Source: Serratia surfactantfaciens
GTDB taxonomy: Bacteria > Pseudomonadota > Gammaproteobacteria > Enterobacterales > Enterobacteriaceae
Reading direction: 5' to 3'
NCBI RefSeq assembly: GCF_001642805.2
Contig: NZ_CP016948.1
Location: forward strand, 4,402,001 to 4,466,000
DNA: 64,000 nt
The translations under genes and the position numbers were made by a program. Shown piece after piece: positions 49,976 to 58,564 of the stretch (position 1 is its first letter; each line of letters begins with the position of its first letter). A model generated the notes under the pieces. That model had not been told where the DNA came from and made no database searches. It worked only from the letters and a program-made list of their open reading frames with translations.

Positions 49976-50716
49976 ATGGATTTCAGCGTGATTCACGATA
50001 ACCTGGGCTATCTGCTGTGGGGCACCTGGCCGGACGGGCCGCTGGGTGGCGCAGCGCTGACGTTGGCGATCAGTCTGATGGCCGGCGTAGCCTCGGCGGT
50101 GCTCGGTACCTTACTCGGCGTGGCGCTGGCGATGTCGCGCGGCGTGGCCGCCGGGCTGCTGGCGGCGCTGCTGGGCTTTTTCCGCGCTATTCCGGTCATC
50201 ATGCTGATCTTCTGGACCTATTTCCTGCTGCCGATGGTGTTTGGCGTCGAGATCCCGGAAATCACCACCGTGGTGTGCGCGCTGGCGCTGATCGCCTCAG
50301 CCTATTTGGCCCACGCGGTGAAAGCCGGCATCGCCGCCATCGGCCCCGGCCAGTGGCAGGCCGGGCTCTCTCTGGGGCTGACCCGCTGGCAGACGCTGCG
50401 CATGATCGTGCTGCCGCAGGCGCTGCGCATGATGGTGCCGTCGTTCATCAACCAGTGGATCTCCCTGATCAAAGACACCTCGCTGGCTTATATCGTCGGC
50501 GTTGGCGAACTGACCTTCCTGGCGACTCAGGTCAACAACCGCAGCATGGTCTACCCGATGGAAGTGTTCCTGTTCGTGGCGCTGGTCTATTTTGTGTTCT
50601 GCCTGGCGCTCGACCTGCTGGCCAACGCGGTCAACCGCCGCTTCGGCGCACAAACTCGCGCGCTGAAGCGGTCCTGGCGCTGGTGGCGCAACAAACCGCC
50701 GTTGCCGGCCAGTTAA
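49976..50716 (+). CDS. Amino-acid ABC transporter permease, second subunit
   Basis: 246-residue HisQ/GltK-type membrane protein that should pair with the preceding subunit as a heterodimer. It has RAIPVIMLIFWTYFLLP and the EAA loop IGPGQWQAGLSLGLTRWQTLRMIVLPQAL, followed by KDTSLAYIVGVGELTF. ATG 49976 lies within GAGATGG after GGGAGG. No ATP-binding gene follows: the next gene is on the opposite strand and the stop codons overlap in a shared TTAA. Confidence 0.9.
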   Translation: MDFSVIHDNLGYLLWGTWPDGPLGGAALTLAISLMAGVASAVLGTLLGVALAMSRGVAAGLLAALLGFFRAIPVIMLIFWTYFLLPMVFGVEIPEITTVVCALALIASAYLAHAVKAGIAAIGPGQWQAGLSLGLTRWQTLRMIVLPQALRMMVPSFINQWISLIKDTSLAYIVGVGELTFLATQVNNRSMVYPMEVFLFVALVYFVFCLALDLLANAVNRRFGAQTRALKRSWRWWRNKPPLPAS

Positions 50717-51381
50717 TCGGCCGTCAGCCGCCAGCCGCGTTCACGCCACAGCGCGGGCAGCTGAGCCAAATCGTCGAACGTCGTCACCAGCGGGTGGTCG
50801 ATCGGCGGGTTATGCGGATCGGCGCAGAAGTAAAATACCGGAATGCCGGCGGCGATCCCGGCCTGCGCGCCGGCGGGCGAGTCGTCTACCAGGAGACAGC
50901 GCGTCACCGGCACCTGCATCTGTTCGGCGGCGTGAAACACGATCGCCGGATCCGGCTTCCAGCGCTGAATGTCATAGCCGCTGAACAACCGGTCATCAAA
51001 ATAGGGCAGCATGCCGGTCAGGCCGAGCGAGTGCTGCATCTTGCTGACCGGCCCATTGGAGACGGTGCAGATTGGCACCGTCACCTGCGCCAGCAACTCG
51101 CGGGCGCCGGCGATCTGCTGCAGCTCGCTGTCGAACAGCCGCGCCACTTCCTGCCGATACAGCGGTTCCAGCGTCTCTTTTGCCAGATCGGTGCCCTGCT
51201 CGGCGTTGACCCGATCGATGATCTCGTACAGTTTCACCCCTTTGTATTTCTTGAACACCTCTTCCAGCGACAGATGAATGCCGTAGTGGGCGAACATGTG
51301 CACATAGGCTTTGCTGCACAGCACTTCGCTGTCCACCAGCGTGCCGTCGCAGTCGAACAAAATGCAGTCAATCTGATTCAT
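50713..51381 (-). CDS. yieH: HAD-superfamily 6-phosphogluconate phosphatase YieH
   Basis: Haloacid-dehalogenase-like phosphatase, 222 residues. Motif I FDCDGTLVDSEV (nucleophile Asp near residue 9), motif II VSNGP, motif III RWKPDPA, motif IV LLVDDSPAGAQAG; a helical cap domain occupies about 17-90. The E. coli orthologue hydrolyses 6-phosphogluconate. E. coli also has yieH next to adeP and chrR, as here. Confidence 0.92.
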   Translation of the reverse strand: MNQIDCILFDCDGTLVDSEVLCSKAYVHMFAHYGIHLSLEEVFKKYKGVKLYEIIDRVNAEQGTDLAKETLEPLYRQEVARLFDSELQQIAGARELLAQVTVPICTVSNGPVSKMQHSLGLTGMLPYFDDRLFSGYDIQRWKPDPAIVFHAAEQMQVPVTRCLLVDDSPAGAQAGIAAGIPVFYFCADPHNPPIDHPLVTTFDDLAQLPALWRERGWRLTAD

Positions 51382-51427
51382 GCGGGACAGGTTCCTTCGG
51401 GTTAGCGCCGCTGGCGGTGCTCAGCGA

Positions 51428-51832
51428 TCACTTGATCAGGTTACGCGCCTTGAGATCGTGCAAAATCAGCGCGGCGACATGTGAGCAATGCGGCAGATCG
51501 CGGCTGTCGCACCATCTCAGTTCGGCGATTTCGGCGGCCGGCTGCAGCTGCCCGGTAAAGCCGGCCTGGTAGCAGCGAATGCGCACCTGGGTGCCGTCCT
51601 GCTTGCCGTCTGCCGGGCCGGAGAACTCGCCGTAAAACGCGATGGAGTTCGGCTGCAGCGCGACGGTCAGCTCTTCGTCGATTTCGCGGCACAGCGCCTG
51701 TTCGTCGGTTTCACCCGCTTCGCGCTTTCCGCCAGGCATATAAAACAGCGTCTTATTGTGTGAGCGCACCAGCGCCACTTTGTCATCTTTCAGCGCGATC
51801 AACGCGAGCTTATCGATAAAGGTCGAAGACAT
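51428..51832 (-). CDS. Nudix hydrolase
   Basis: 134-residue protein with a full Nudix box: GGKREAGETDEQALCREIDEE region near residues 34-55 (G-x5-E-x7-REIDEEL), so the metal-binding glutamates are present. The fold would hydrolyse a nucleoside diphosphate linked to some moiety; the substrate is not determined. It is an insertion between yieH and adeP relative to E. coli, preceded by an intergenic region of 233 bp toward adeP in which I see no clear regulatory element. Confidence 0.88.
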   Translation of the reverse strand: MSSTFIDKLALIALKDDKVALVRSHNKTLFYMPGGKREAGETDEQALCREIDEELTVALQPNSIAFYGEFSGPADGKQDGTQVRIRCYQAGFTGQLQPAAEIAELRWCDSRDLPHCSHVAALILHDLKARNLIK

Positions 51833-52065
51833 GCGGGTTCCTGTTTCTTAACGGATGAGGAAAGAGGGGGCGATAGGCCATTTTATCGGCCGTGCCGACA
51901 AACGGCAACGCAATGGGCGGTCAGGGGATGAATGTCTGTAAATACAAGCCGTTGACACGTTTAGCCGTAAAGACGGCGAAAAAAACCGGTGTTCGGCGTC
52001 AAAAGCCCCACTTTTTGTTATAGGATAGCCGGCGACTGTCCATTCCCATTTTCGGAATTCTGATA

Positions 52066-53403
52066 ATGACCAAACCAGTATCTGGCCTTGACGCTGAGCA
52101 AGGCTTGCTTGGGCGCGTGTTTAAACTCAAGCAACATGGCACGACGGCGCGTACGGAAACGATTGCCGGTATCACCACCTTCCTCACCATGGTGTATATC
52201 GTGTTCGTTAACCCGCAAATTTTGGGCGCGGCGGGCATGGATACCCAGGCGGTATTTGTCACCACCTGTTTGATCGCCGCCTTCGGCAGCATCTTCATGG
52301 GGCTGCTGGCGAACCTGCCGGTGGCGCTGGCGCCGGCGATGGGCTTGAACGCCTTCTTCGCCTTCGTGGTGGTCGGGGCGATGGGCATCTCCTGGCAGGT
52401 GGGCATGGGCGCCATCTTCTGGGGAGCTGTCGGCCTGCTGCTGCTGACCATTTTCCGCATTCGCTATTGGATGATCGCCAATATTCCGGTCAGCCTGCGG
52501 GTCGGCATCACCAGCGGCATCGGCCTGTTCATCGGCATGATGGGGCTGAAAAACGCCGGCATCGTAGTGGCCAACCCGGACACCCTGGTGACCATCGGTA
52601 GCCTGACCTCGCACAACGTGCTGCTGGGGGCGCTCGGCTTCTTCATCATCGCCGTGCTTTCTTCGCGTAACTTCCACGCGGCAGTGCTGGTGTCGATCGT
52701 GGTCACTACCCTGATCGGTTGGATGCTGGGCGACGTGAAATACGGCGGCCTGTTCTCGCTGCCGCCGAGCATTACCTCGGTGGTGGGCCAGGTCGACGTG
52801 GCCGGCGCGCTGAACATCGGGCTGGCCGGGGTCATCTTCTCGTTTATGCTGGTGAACCTGTTCGACTCCTCCGGTACGCTGATCGGCGTCACCGATAAAG
52901 CCGGCCTGACCGATAACCAGGGCAAGTTCCCGCGTATGAAGCAGGCCCTGTACGTAGACAGCATCAGCTCAGTGGCCGGTTCGCTGGCGGGCACTTCTTC
53001 CGTGACCGCTTACATCGAAAGCTCGTCCGGCGTCGCCGTCGGCGGCCGCACCGGTTTGACGGCGGTGGTCACCGGCCTGCTGTTCCTGCTGGTGATCTTC
53101 CTGTCGCCGCTGGCGGGCATGGTGCCGGCTTACGCCGCCGCCGGCGCGCTGATCTACGTCGGCGTGCTGATGACCTCCAGCCTGGCGCGGGTGAAGTGGG
53201 ACGATCTGACCGAAGCGGTTCCGGCGTTTGTTACTGCGGTGATGATGCCGTTCAGCTTCTCGATCACCGAGGGCATCGCGCTCGGCTTTATCTCCTACTG
53301 CGTGATGAAGCTGGGTACCGGCCGCTGGCGTGAAATCAGTCCGTGCGTGGTGGTCGTGGCGCTGCTGTTCGTGCTGAAGATCGTCTTCGTCGACGGCCAT
53401 TGA
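52066..53403 (+). CDS. adeP: Adenine permease AdeP (AzgA-type NCS2 purine transporter)
   Basis: Inner-membrane purine:proton symporter. 445 residues with about 12-14 hydrophobic segments. TETIAGITTFLTMVYIVFVNP at the N-terminus and APAMGLNAFFAF are AzgA-family signatures; GTSSVTAYIESSSGVAVGGRTGL (quoted in part) is the second discontinuous-helix region. Named by similarity to E. coli AdeP/YieG and by neighbours yieH and chrR. Confidence 0.92.
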   Translation: MTKPVSGLDAEQGLLGRVFKLKQHGTTARTETIAGITTFLTMVYIVFVNPQILGAAGMDTQAVFVTTCLIAAFGSIFMGLLANLPVALAPAMGLNAFFAFVVVGAMGISWQVGMGAIFWGAVGLLLLTIFRIRYWMIANIPVSLRVGITSGIGLFIGMMGLKNAGIVVANPDTLVTIGSLTSHNVLLGALGFFIIAVLSSRNFHAAVLVSIVVTTLIGWMLGDVKYGGLFSLPPSITSVVGQVDVAGALNIGLAGVIFSFMLVNLFDSSGTLIGVTDKAGLTDNQGKFPRMKQALYVDSISSVAGSLAGTSSVTAYIESSSGVAVGGRTGLTAVVTGLLFLLVIFLSPLAGMVPAYAAAGALIYVGVLMTSSLARVKWDDLTEAVPAFVTAVMMPFSFSITEGIALGFISYCVMKLGTGRWREISPCVVVVALLFVLKIVFVDGH

Positions 53404-53410
53404 TCGCTAA

Positions 53411-53432
53411 AGGGCCGACGGCGGTCGGCCCT
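53411..53432 (+). terminator. Hairpin downstream of adeP
   Basis: 9-bp stem AGGGCCGAC/GTCGGCCCT with loop GGCG but only a weak T content after it. Probable terminator or mRNA 3' barrier. Confidence 0.55.
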
Positions 53433-53438
53433 GAATCC

Positions 53439-54491
53439 CTAGACGCCCGGCGTCGCATCCGGCGCCTGATCCAACACCCACTGCAATGGCCGCCTGAAGC
53501 GCGCCTGCCAGCTGCCGGCGGCATCCTCTCCCTGGGCGAAGTGCAGCGTCTGCACCTGATTCTCCTCCCCGAACAGATTGGCGAAATGTAGCGCCAGCGC
53601 CTGTTCGCTGAAGTTTTGCCGATCGTAATACGCCATCACGATTTTCTTTTGCGCCGCCAGCGACTGCTGGGCGGGTTTGATTTCGCCATGGGGGGCGATC
53701 AGCAGCGCACCGGCGTAAAACTGCGGGTATTTCGCGAGCAGGTTAGCGGCGTGCAGCGCGCCCTGGCCGCGGGCGCTGAGGTAAATCCGTTGGGGATTCA
53801 GCTTTAGCTGCGGGGCCAGCTGTTGCACCGTGCGCTGCAGGGCGGTTTGGGTGCTCTCGTCGCTGTAATTTGACCAGCGGAAGCTGTTTTCCGACAGCAT
53901 CTGCGTGCCGTTGATCTCGATGTAGGCCACGCCCATTTCGCCGAACAGCAGCCGCTCCTCGGGGCTGATGGCGGCGGCTTTGCCGTAGGTATGCAGGAAG
54001 ATCACCGTTGGCCAGCCTGCGGGCGGCGCTTCGCCGTCCGGCACCGCGTAGCTGGCTTTGCCTTCATACTGGCGTGCGTGCTGCAGATAGCGCGCTTTGG
54101 TGGCGGCCAAAATGGATTGGTAAGTGGCGGAGTGTTGGATGCTGTTGAAGGCGTCGTCCTCCAGCAGGTTGTAGTAGTACCACAGGCCGCGGTCGGCGCT
54201 CAGCTGCAGGTAACGCTCCGCCAGCTCGGTTTGCCCTTTCTCCGCCGACGACACCGCCAGTTGGTAGGGCGCCCAGACGTTGCGGCCGTCTTCGCGCATC
54301 AGCGTCAGGTACAGCGACATGGCGCCGAGCTTTTTATCTTCCTGGTTTTGCGCGGATCGCGACAGTTGGGCGTTGAGCGCGCTGTGCGCAGGCAGCTCCA
54401 GCGGCTCTTCACCGGCGGGATAACGCATGTCTGCGGCGAAAGCGGGACTGGTGATGGCAACAAAAAATAACGCTAAAATGAAAAAATACAT
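53439..54491 (-). CDS. Secreted alpha/beta-hydrolase-like protein with degenerate nucleophile motif
   Basis: 350-residue exported protein: hydrophobic signal peptide MYFFILALFFVAITSPAFA. An N-terminal helical part (about 45-120) resembles a Sel1/TPR-like solenoid (YQLAVSSAEKGQTELAERYLQ). A C-terminal alpha/beta-hydrolase-like domain follows, with WPTVIFLHTYG as strand-loop and RIYLSARGQGALHAANLLAKYP where the nucleophile elbow should be. The canonical G-x-S-x-G is A-R-G-Q-G here, so the serine is missing and the protein may be a binding or structural protein. I do not recognise a named family. It converges with adeP. Confidence 0.72.
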   Translation of the reverse strand: MYFFILALFFVAITSPAFAADMRYPAGEEPLELPAHSALNAQLSRSAQNQEDKKLGAMSLYLTLMREDGRNVWAPYQLAVSSAEKGQTELAERYLQLSADRGLWYYYNLLEDDAFNSIQHSATYQSILAATKARYLQHARQYEGKASYAVPDGEAPPAGWPTVIFLHTYGKAAAISPEERLLFGEMGVAYIEINGTQMLSENSFRWSNYSDESTQTALQRTVQQLAPQLKLNPQRIYLSARGQGALHAANLLAKYPQFYAGALLIAPHGEIKPAQQSLAAQKKIVMAYYDRQNFSEQALALHFANLFGEENQVQTLHFAQGEDAAGSWQARFRRPLQWVLDQAPDATPGV

Positions 54492-54568
54492 GATGCTATG
54501 GCTTTAATTTCTAATGAATTGACGGACTTCATGTCCTGTTGCGGCGCCCGGCAGGCGCCGCGAGACCT

Positions 54569-55135
54569 TCACTCCACGCGGCGAATAAAATCGCTGAATG
54601 CGGACAGCTGGCCAGTCAGGAAATCCAGCGTTCCCTGATCGCTCAGTTCACCAGCCTGTTCATCCACCTTGCTCTGGATCACACCGCCCATAAACTCAGG
54701 CTTGTTCATTACCATCGCATCGAGGAACACCAGGATCTGGCGCAGGTGATATTGGCAGCGCGCGCCGCCGATCGGCCCCATCGAACTGGTTTGAATGGCG
54801 ACCGGCTTACCGGCCAGCGGCTGATTCGGCAAGCGCGACAGCCAGTCGATGGCGTTTTTCAACCCGCCGGGCACGGAATAGTTGTATTCGGGGGTAACGA
54901 TGATCACGCCGTCGGCCTGGCGGATCTGCTCGGCGATCGCCTCGACCGCGGCAGGGAAACCTTCACCCTGCTGCAGGTCGGCATCGTACAGAGGGATATC
55001 GCGGATGGAAGGCAGCGCTTCAATGGTGACGCCCTGCGGAGCCAGGCCTGGCAAGGCGCGGGCCACCATGGCGTTGTAGGAGCCTTTGCGCAGGCTGCCG
55101 AGCAGAGTGACGATTTTTAAGGCTTGGTCTGACAT
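54569..55135 (-). CDS. chrR: NADPH-dependent FMN quinone/chromate reductase ChrR (YieF)
   Basis: 188-residue flavodoxin-like reductase that moves two electrons to quinones and can reduce chromate. FMN phosphate loop GSLRKGSYN near residues 12-20, the flavin contact TPEYNYSVPGGLKNAIDW and IGGARCQYHLRQ. ATG 55135 (MSDQALKIVTLLG) matches E. coli; the in-frame start at 55228 adds 31 unconserved residues. Neighbours adeP and yieE as in E. coli. Confidence 0.94.
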   Translation of the reverse strand: MSDQALKIVTLLGSLRKGSYNAMVARALPGLAPQGVTIEALPSIRDIPLYDADLQQGEGFPAAVEAIAEQIRQADGVIIVTPEYNYSVPGGLKNAIDWLSRLPNQPLAGKPVAIQTSSMGPIGGARCQYHLRQILVFLDAMVMNKPEFMGGVIQSKVDEQAGELSDQGTLDFLTGQLSAFSDFIRRVE

Positions 55136-55297
55136 GGTGATTCTCCCTTTCGAATGAGCAGATTCAGCGAACAACATGGGCGAATAGTAGGCTAAAGCTC
55201 GGGTCGAGAATAGGCGATTGCTCAACATTTAGCTGTTTTTACAATTTAATGCAGAAACTCGTGCGGCAAAGACAAGTGCTGTCCGCTTTGCACCGCC

Positions 55298-56023
55298 TTA
55301 ACCGGGCGTCGTCAGGCCCGTCAATTTGACGAAACGCGAGGACGCCGCCGGACTGCGCGGCGAGATCTCCCCGTCTTTGCGCAAACCGTGGCGCTCTTCG
55401 TAGCGCCAGCACAGCAGGCGATCCAGGCTAGGGCTGCCGGCGCACGCCCAGCTCAGGTATTCGTCGGCGTCGCTCATCACCTGAACGTCCGGCGTGGCGC
55501 TGGAACGCAGGTGGCCGGAGAAGGGGTGCAGACGCAGCGTCGATTGGCCGCTGTTGCCGAGGCCGGAAATTTTCAGCACGCTTTGCCGGATGCTCCACAG
55601 CTGAGTCTCCGCTTCCAGCCGATCGTCCTGTGCGCCGATCCAGGCGTTTTCCGCCGGCGTCTGGTGCGCGTGTTGCAACGCGCTTTGCCGGGTGCCGCGC
55701 GCGCGCATCACTTCGATATCCAGGCCGACTTTGCCTTCGTCGCTCAGCAGCACGCCCACGGTGTTGCTGGCGTAAGCGAGGCTGAAATCGGGCAGTTGAT
55801 GATCGGCGAAGCAGGGGCGGCCGGTCGGGGTAGTGGCGATGGGGGGCAGCGTCGGCAGGCCGTACAGATAGAACATCATTTCGGCGAGCAAAATGCGCCC
55901 TTGCAGGTAGCGCGTGCGGCGTTTAACGGAAAAGGTGCGAGTGGCGGCAATCACTTCGTCGGAGAGTCTCTGGGTATCCAGGACGGCGGAGGCCGGGGTC
56001 CATCGGGCAAAATGACACGCCAT
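55298..56023 (-). CDS. yieE: 4'-phosphopantetheinyl transferase superfamily protein YieE
   Basis: 241-residue member of the Sfp-type phosphopantetheinyl transferase superfamily. The Mg-binding motif is present as VGLDIEV near residue 100. The second motif, normally W/F-x-x-K-E-A/S-x-x-K, appears as WSIRQSVLK: Arg-Gln replaces Lys-Glu. E. coli YieE is likewise altered there (my recollection). Activity as an acyl-carrier-protein primer is therefore uncertain. The name rests on similarity and on its place next to chrR. Confidence 0.82.
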   Translation of the reverse strand: MACHFARWTPASAVLDTQRLSDEVIAATRTFSVKRRTRYLQGRILLAEMMFYLYGLPTLPPIATTPTGRPCFADHQLPDFSLAYASNTVGVLLSDEGKVGLDIEVMRARGTRQSALQHAHQTPAENAWIGAQDDRLEAETQLWSIRQSVLKISGLGNSGQSTLRLHPFSGHLRSSATPDVQVMSDADEYLSWACAGSPSLDRLLCWRYEERHGLRKDGEISPRSPAASSRFVKLTGLTTPG

Positions 56024-56156
56024 TGTTCACTCCATTACAGAGGGTCGCTAAGAACGCAGGGGTGTTAGATTAAGACTAAGTTGAGGATTTATCATCAAAA
56101 AACACTATGCGTTTTATCCGATTTGTTGCCAATTTCAGTGATGAGCGGCGCAGGCG

Positions 56157-56957
56157 TTATTCCAGGATCCAGCTATCGCCGGTGGCCGGCGCGATCCCTT
56201 CCGGCAGCCATAGCCGACCCCACGCGCCGGTACAGTGGCAGCCCATGATCTTTTCCGGCTGATGCTGCTTTAAAAAACGGCGGACGCGCCAGAGGGTACG
56301 CGGAGAAGCGCAACGCAGATGAAAACCGCCAATCAAGGCGTGGATCCGATCGATCCCGGTGATTTTCTGGCAGTGGCGCACAATATTCACGATCCCGCGA
56401 TGCCCGCAGCCGGTCACGATCACCAGACCGCGATCCGATTTGTAAATCAGCACTCCTTCGTCGATAACGTAATCCACCGCCGCGTTTTCCCCGGTAATCA
56501 CCCCGTAGGCGCGCGGTGCGGGCACGGCGATTTCACCTGACCACATAAAGCGATCGCCGATCGCCAGCGGCGTGCGGCTGTAGTGCATGTTATGGCGCGA
56601 GTAGTCGATATCCAAAGAGAGCTTTTTGATTTTGTGGGTGTGGCCCAGCACCTTCAGCGCCGCATAGCGCTCATCGCCGACCTGCGGGTGGCAGATGATG
56701 CGGCTGTTGTCCGGCAGCCAGGCGACGCCGCCGCAGTGGTCATAGTGGCCGTGGGAGAGCACCGTCGCGGTGATGCGGGAGAGATCGACGCCCATCAGCG
56801 CCGCATTGCGCAGGAAGCTGTCGTCGGGGCCGGTGTCGAACAGTATGGAGGTCGTCTCGTCCTCAATCAGCAGGCTTAACCCGGCCTTGGCCTGCAATAG
56901 CGGGTTGGCGCCGGCGGCGCGGCGGTTTTCCAGCAATACCTTGAGGGTTAACGCCAT
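56157..56957 (-). CDS. Metallo-beta-lactamase-fold metallohydrolase
   Basis: 266 residues. Metal ligands SHGHYDHCGG (H-x-H-x-D-H), the downstream TGCGHRGIVN histidine, and GGFHLRC; a C-terminal CHCTGAWG segment follows. The pattern is close to the family often annotated as 7,8-dihydropterin-6-methyl-4-(beta-D-ribofuranosyl)-aminobenzene-5'-phosphate synthase. Substrate not known. No signal peptide. Relative to E. coli it sits in place of the tna-mdtL-yidZ segment between yieE and mnmE. Confidence 0.85.
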   Translation of the reverse strand: MALTLKVLLENRRAAGANPLLQAKAGLSLLIEDETTSILFDTGPDDSFLRNAALMGVDLSRITATVLSHGHYDHCGGVAWLPDNSRIICHPQVGDERYAALKVLGHTHKIKKLSLDIDYSRHNMHYSRTPLAIGDRFMWSGEIAVPAPRAYGVITGENAAVDYVIDEGVLIYKSDRGLVIVTGCGHRGIVNIVRHCQKITGIDRIHALIGGFHLRCASPRTLWRVRRFLKQHQPEKIMGCHCTGAWGRLWLPEGIAPATGDSWILE

Positions 56958-57052
56958 GTTGACTCGTTCCTGAGAAAGACACCTGACCGTCCAGTATATC
57001 GCGGGCAGTTGCGGCGGCGCTGTGAGCCAGCGCGCAGAGCGAGAGCGGGAAA

Positions 57053-57084
57053 GAAAAACGGCCGGAACAGGGTGCCCCGGCCGT
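57053..57084 (-). terminator. mnmE terminator
   Basis: Stem ACGGCCGG (57058-57065)/CCGGCCGT (57077-57084), 11-nt loop; on the minus strand followed by TTTTTC. Confidence 0.82.
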
Positions 57085-57103
57085 GAAGGCGTCTGGCAGC
57101 GCG

Positions 57104-58468
57104 TTATTTGCCGATACAGAAGCTGGAGAAGATACGGCCCAGCAGATCGTCGGAGGTGAATTCGCCGGTGATTTCGCTCAAGGCCAGCTGCGCCTGGCGC
57201 AGTTCCTCGGCCAGCAGCTCGCCCGCGTAAGCGCTCACTAACTGTTCTTTGCCCTGCACCAGATGCTGCGCCGCCAGTTCCAGCGCCTGCAGGTGGCGAC
57301 GGCGCGCCAGGAAGCCGCCTTCCATGTTGCTGGTGAAGCCCATGCTCTGTTTAAGATGATCGCGCAGCACATCGACGCCTTCGCCGGTGCGGGCCGACAG
57401 GCGAATAAGCGAGTGGTTGTTCACTTCCGTCATACCCAGCGTTTCGCCGGTGATGTCGGCCTTGTTACGCACCACGGTGATCGGCAGCGTGTTCGGCAGG
57501 CGCGCCATAAACTCCGGCCAGATTTCGGCCGGCTCGGTGGCGGCGGTGGTGGTGCCGTCAACCATAAACAGCACTCTGTCGGCCTGTTCGATCTCGTTCC
57601 ATGCACGTTCGATGCCGATGCGCTCCACTTCGTCGCTGGCGTCGCGCAGGCCGGCGGTGTCGATGATGTGCAGCGGCATGCCGTCGATATGGATGTGTTC
57701 GCGCAGAACGTCGCGGGTGGTGCCGGCGATATCGGTGACGATCGCCGCTTCGCGCCCGGCCAACGCATTGAGCAGGCTGGATTTACCGGCGTTAGGACGC
57801 CCGGCGATCACCACCTTCATCCCTTCGCGCAGCAGGCTGCCCTGGCGCGCTTCACCGCGCACGTTGTCCAGATCCGCCATCACGTCATTGAGCTGCGCCT
57901 CGATTTTACCGTCGGACAGGAAGTCGATTTCCTCGTCCGGGAAGTCGATCGCCGCCTCCACGTAGATTCGCAGGTGAGTGAGCGCTTCCACGAGCTGGTG
58001 GATGCGGGTGGAGAACGCGCCCTGCAGCGAGTTCATCGCCGAACGCGCCGCCTGCTCGGAGCTGGCGTCGATCAGGTCGGCGATCGCTTCGGCCTGCGCC
58101 AAATCGAGTTTGTCGTTGAGAAACGCGCGTTCGGAGAACTCGCCGGGCCGCGCGATGCGCACGTCGGGCAGAGCCAGCACGCGCTTGAGCAGCAGATCGA
58201 GGATCACCGGCCCGCCGTGGCCCTGCAGTTCCAGCACGTCTTCGCCGGTAAAGGAGTTCGGCCCCGGGAACCACAGCGCGATGCCCTGATCGAGAGTGGC
58301 ACCGGCGGCGTCGCGAAACGGCAGATAGTCAGCGTAGCGCGGCTTCGGCAGCTTGCCGAGCAACGCCTGGGCGACGTCTTTGGCCTTGCTTCCGGAAATG
58401 CGCAGAATGCCGACGCCGCCGCGTCCCGGCGGGGTGGCTTGGGCTACGATGGTATCGGTGGTGCTCAT
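57104..58468 (-). CDS. mnmE: tRNA modification GTPase MnmE (TrmE)
   Basis: Partner of MnmG for cmnm5U34 in tRNAs. 454 residues: an N-terminal tetrahydrofolate-binding domain ([21 protein letters not shown]), a helical domain and an inserted Ras-like G domain. The G domain has GRPNAGKSS near 223-231, G2 [10 protein letters not shown]3 DTAGL and G4 NKAD. The C-terminal CIGK with the catalytic Cys ends the protein. All elements are intact. Confidence 0.97.
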   Translation of the reverse strand: MSTTDTIVAQATPPGRGGVGILRISGSKAKDVAQALLGKLPKPRYADYLPFRDAAGATLDQGIALWFPGPNSFTGEDVLELQGHGGPVILDLLLKRVLALPDVRIARPGEFSERAFLNDKLDLAQAEAIADLIDASSEQAARSAMNSLQGAFSTRIHQLVEALTHLRIYVEAAIDFPDEEIDFLSDGKIEAQLNDVMADLDNVRGEARQGSLLREGMKVVIAGRPNAGKSSLLNALAGREAAIVTDIAGTTRDVLREHIHIDGMPLHIIDTAGLRDASDEVERIGIERAWNEIEQADRVLFMVDGTTTAATEPAEIWPEFMARLPNTLPITVVRNKADITGETLGMTEVNNHSLIRLSARTGEGVDVLRDHLKQSMGFTSNMEGGFLARRRHLQALELAAQHLVQGKEQLVSAYAGELLAEELRQAQLALSEITGEFTSDDLLGRIFSSFCIGK

Positions 58469-58495
58469 AACGGTTCTCTCTGACGATTAAGATGC

Positions 58496-58521
58496 AAAAA
58501 GGCGGTCTAATGACCGCCTTT
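58496..58521 (-). terminator. Terminator between yidC and mnmE
   Basis: Stem GGCGGTC (58501-58507)/GACCGCC (58512-58518), loop TAAT; on the minus strand followed by TTTTT. It can separate the rpmH-rnpA-yidD-yidC unit from mnmE. Confidence 0.82.
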
Positions 58522-58564
58522 GGTGTGACTGCAAGGGTCGGCGCGCCGAACCCCTACAATACGC

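Noticed and set aside
51833..52065. Purine riboswitch or PurR operator upstream of adeP
   Set aside because: I found neither a purine aptamer core nor an ACGCAAACGTTTGCGT-like palindrome.
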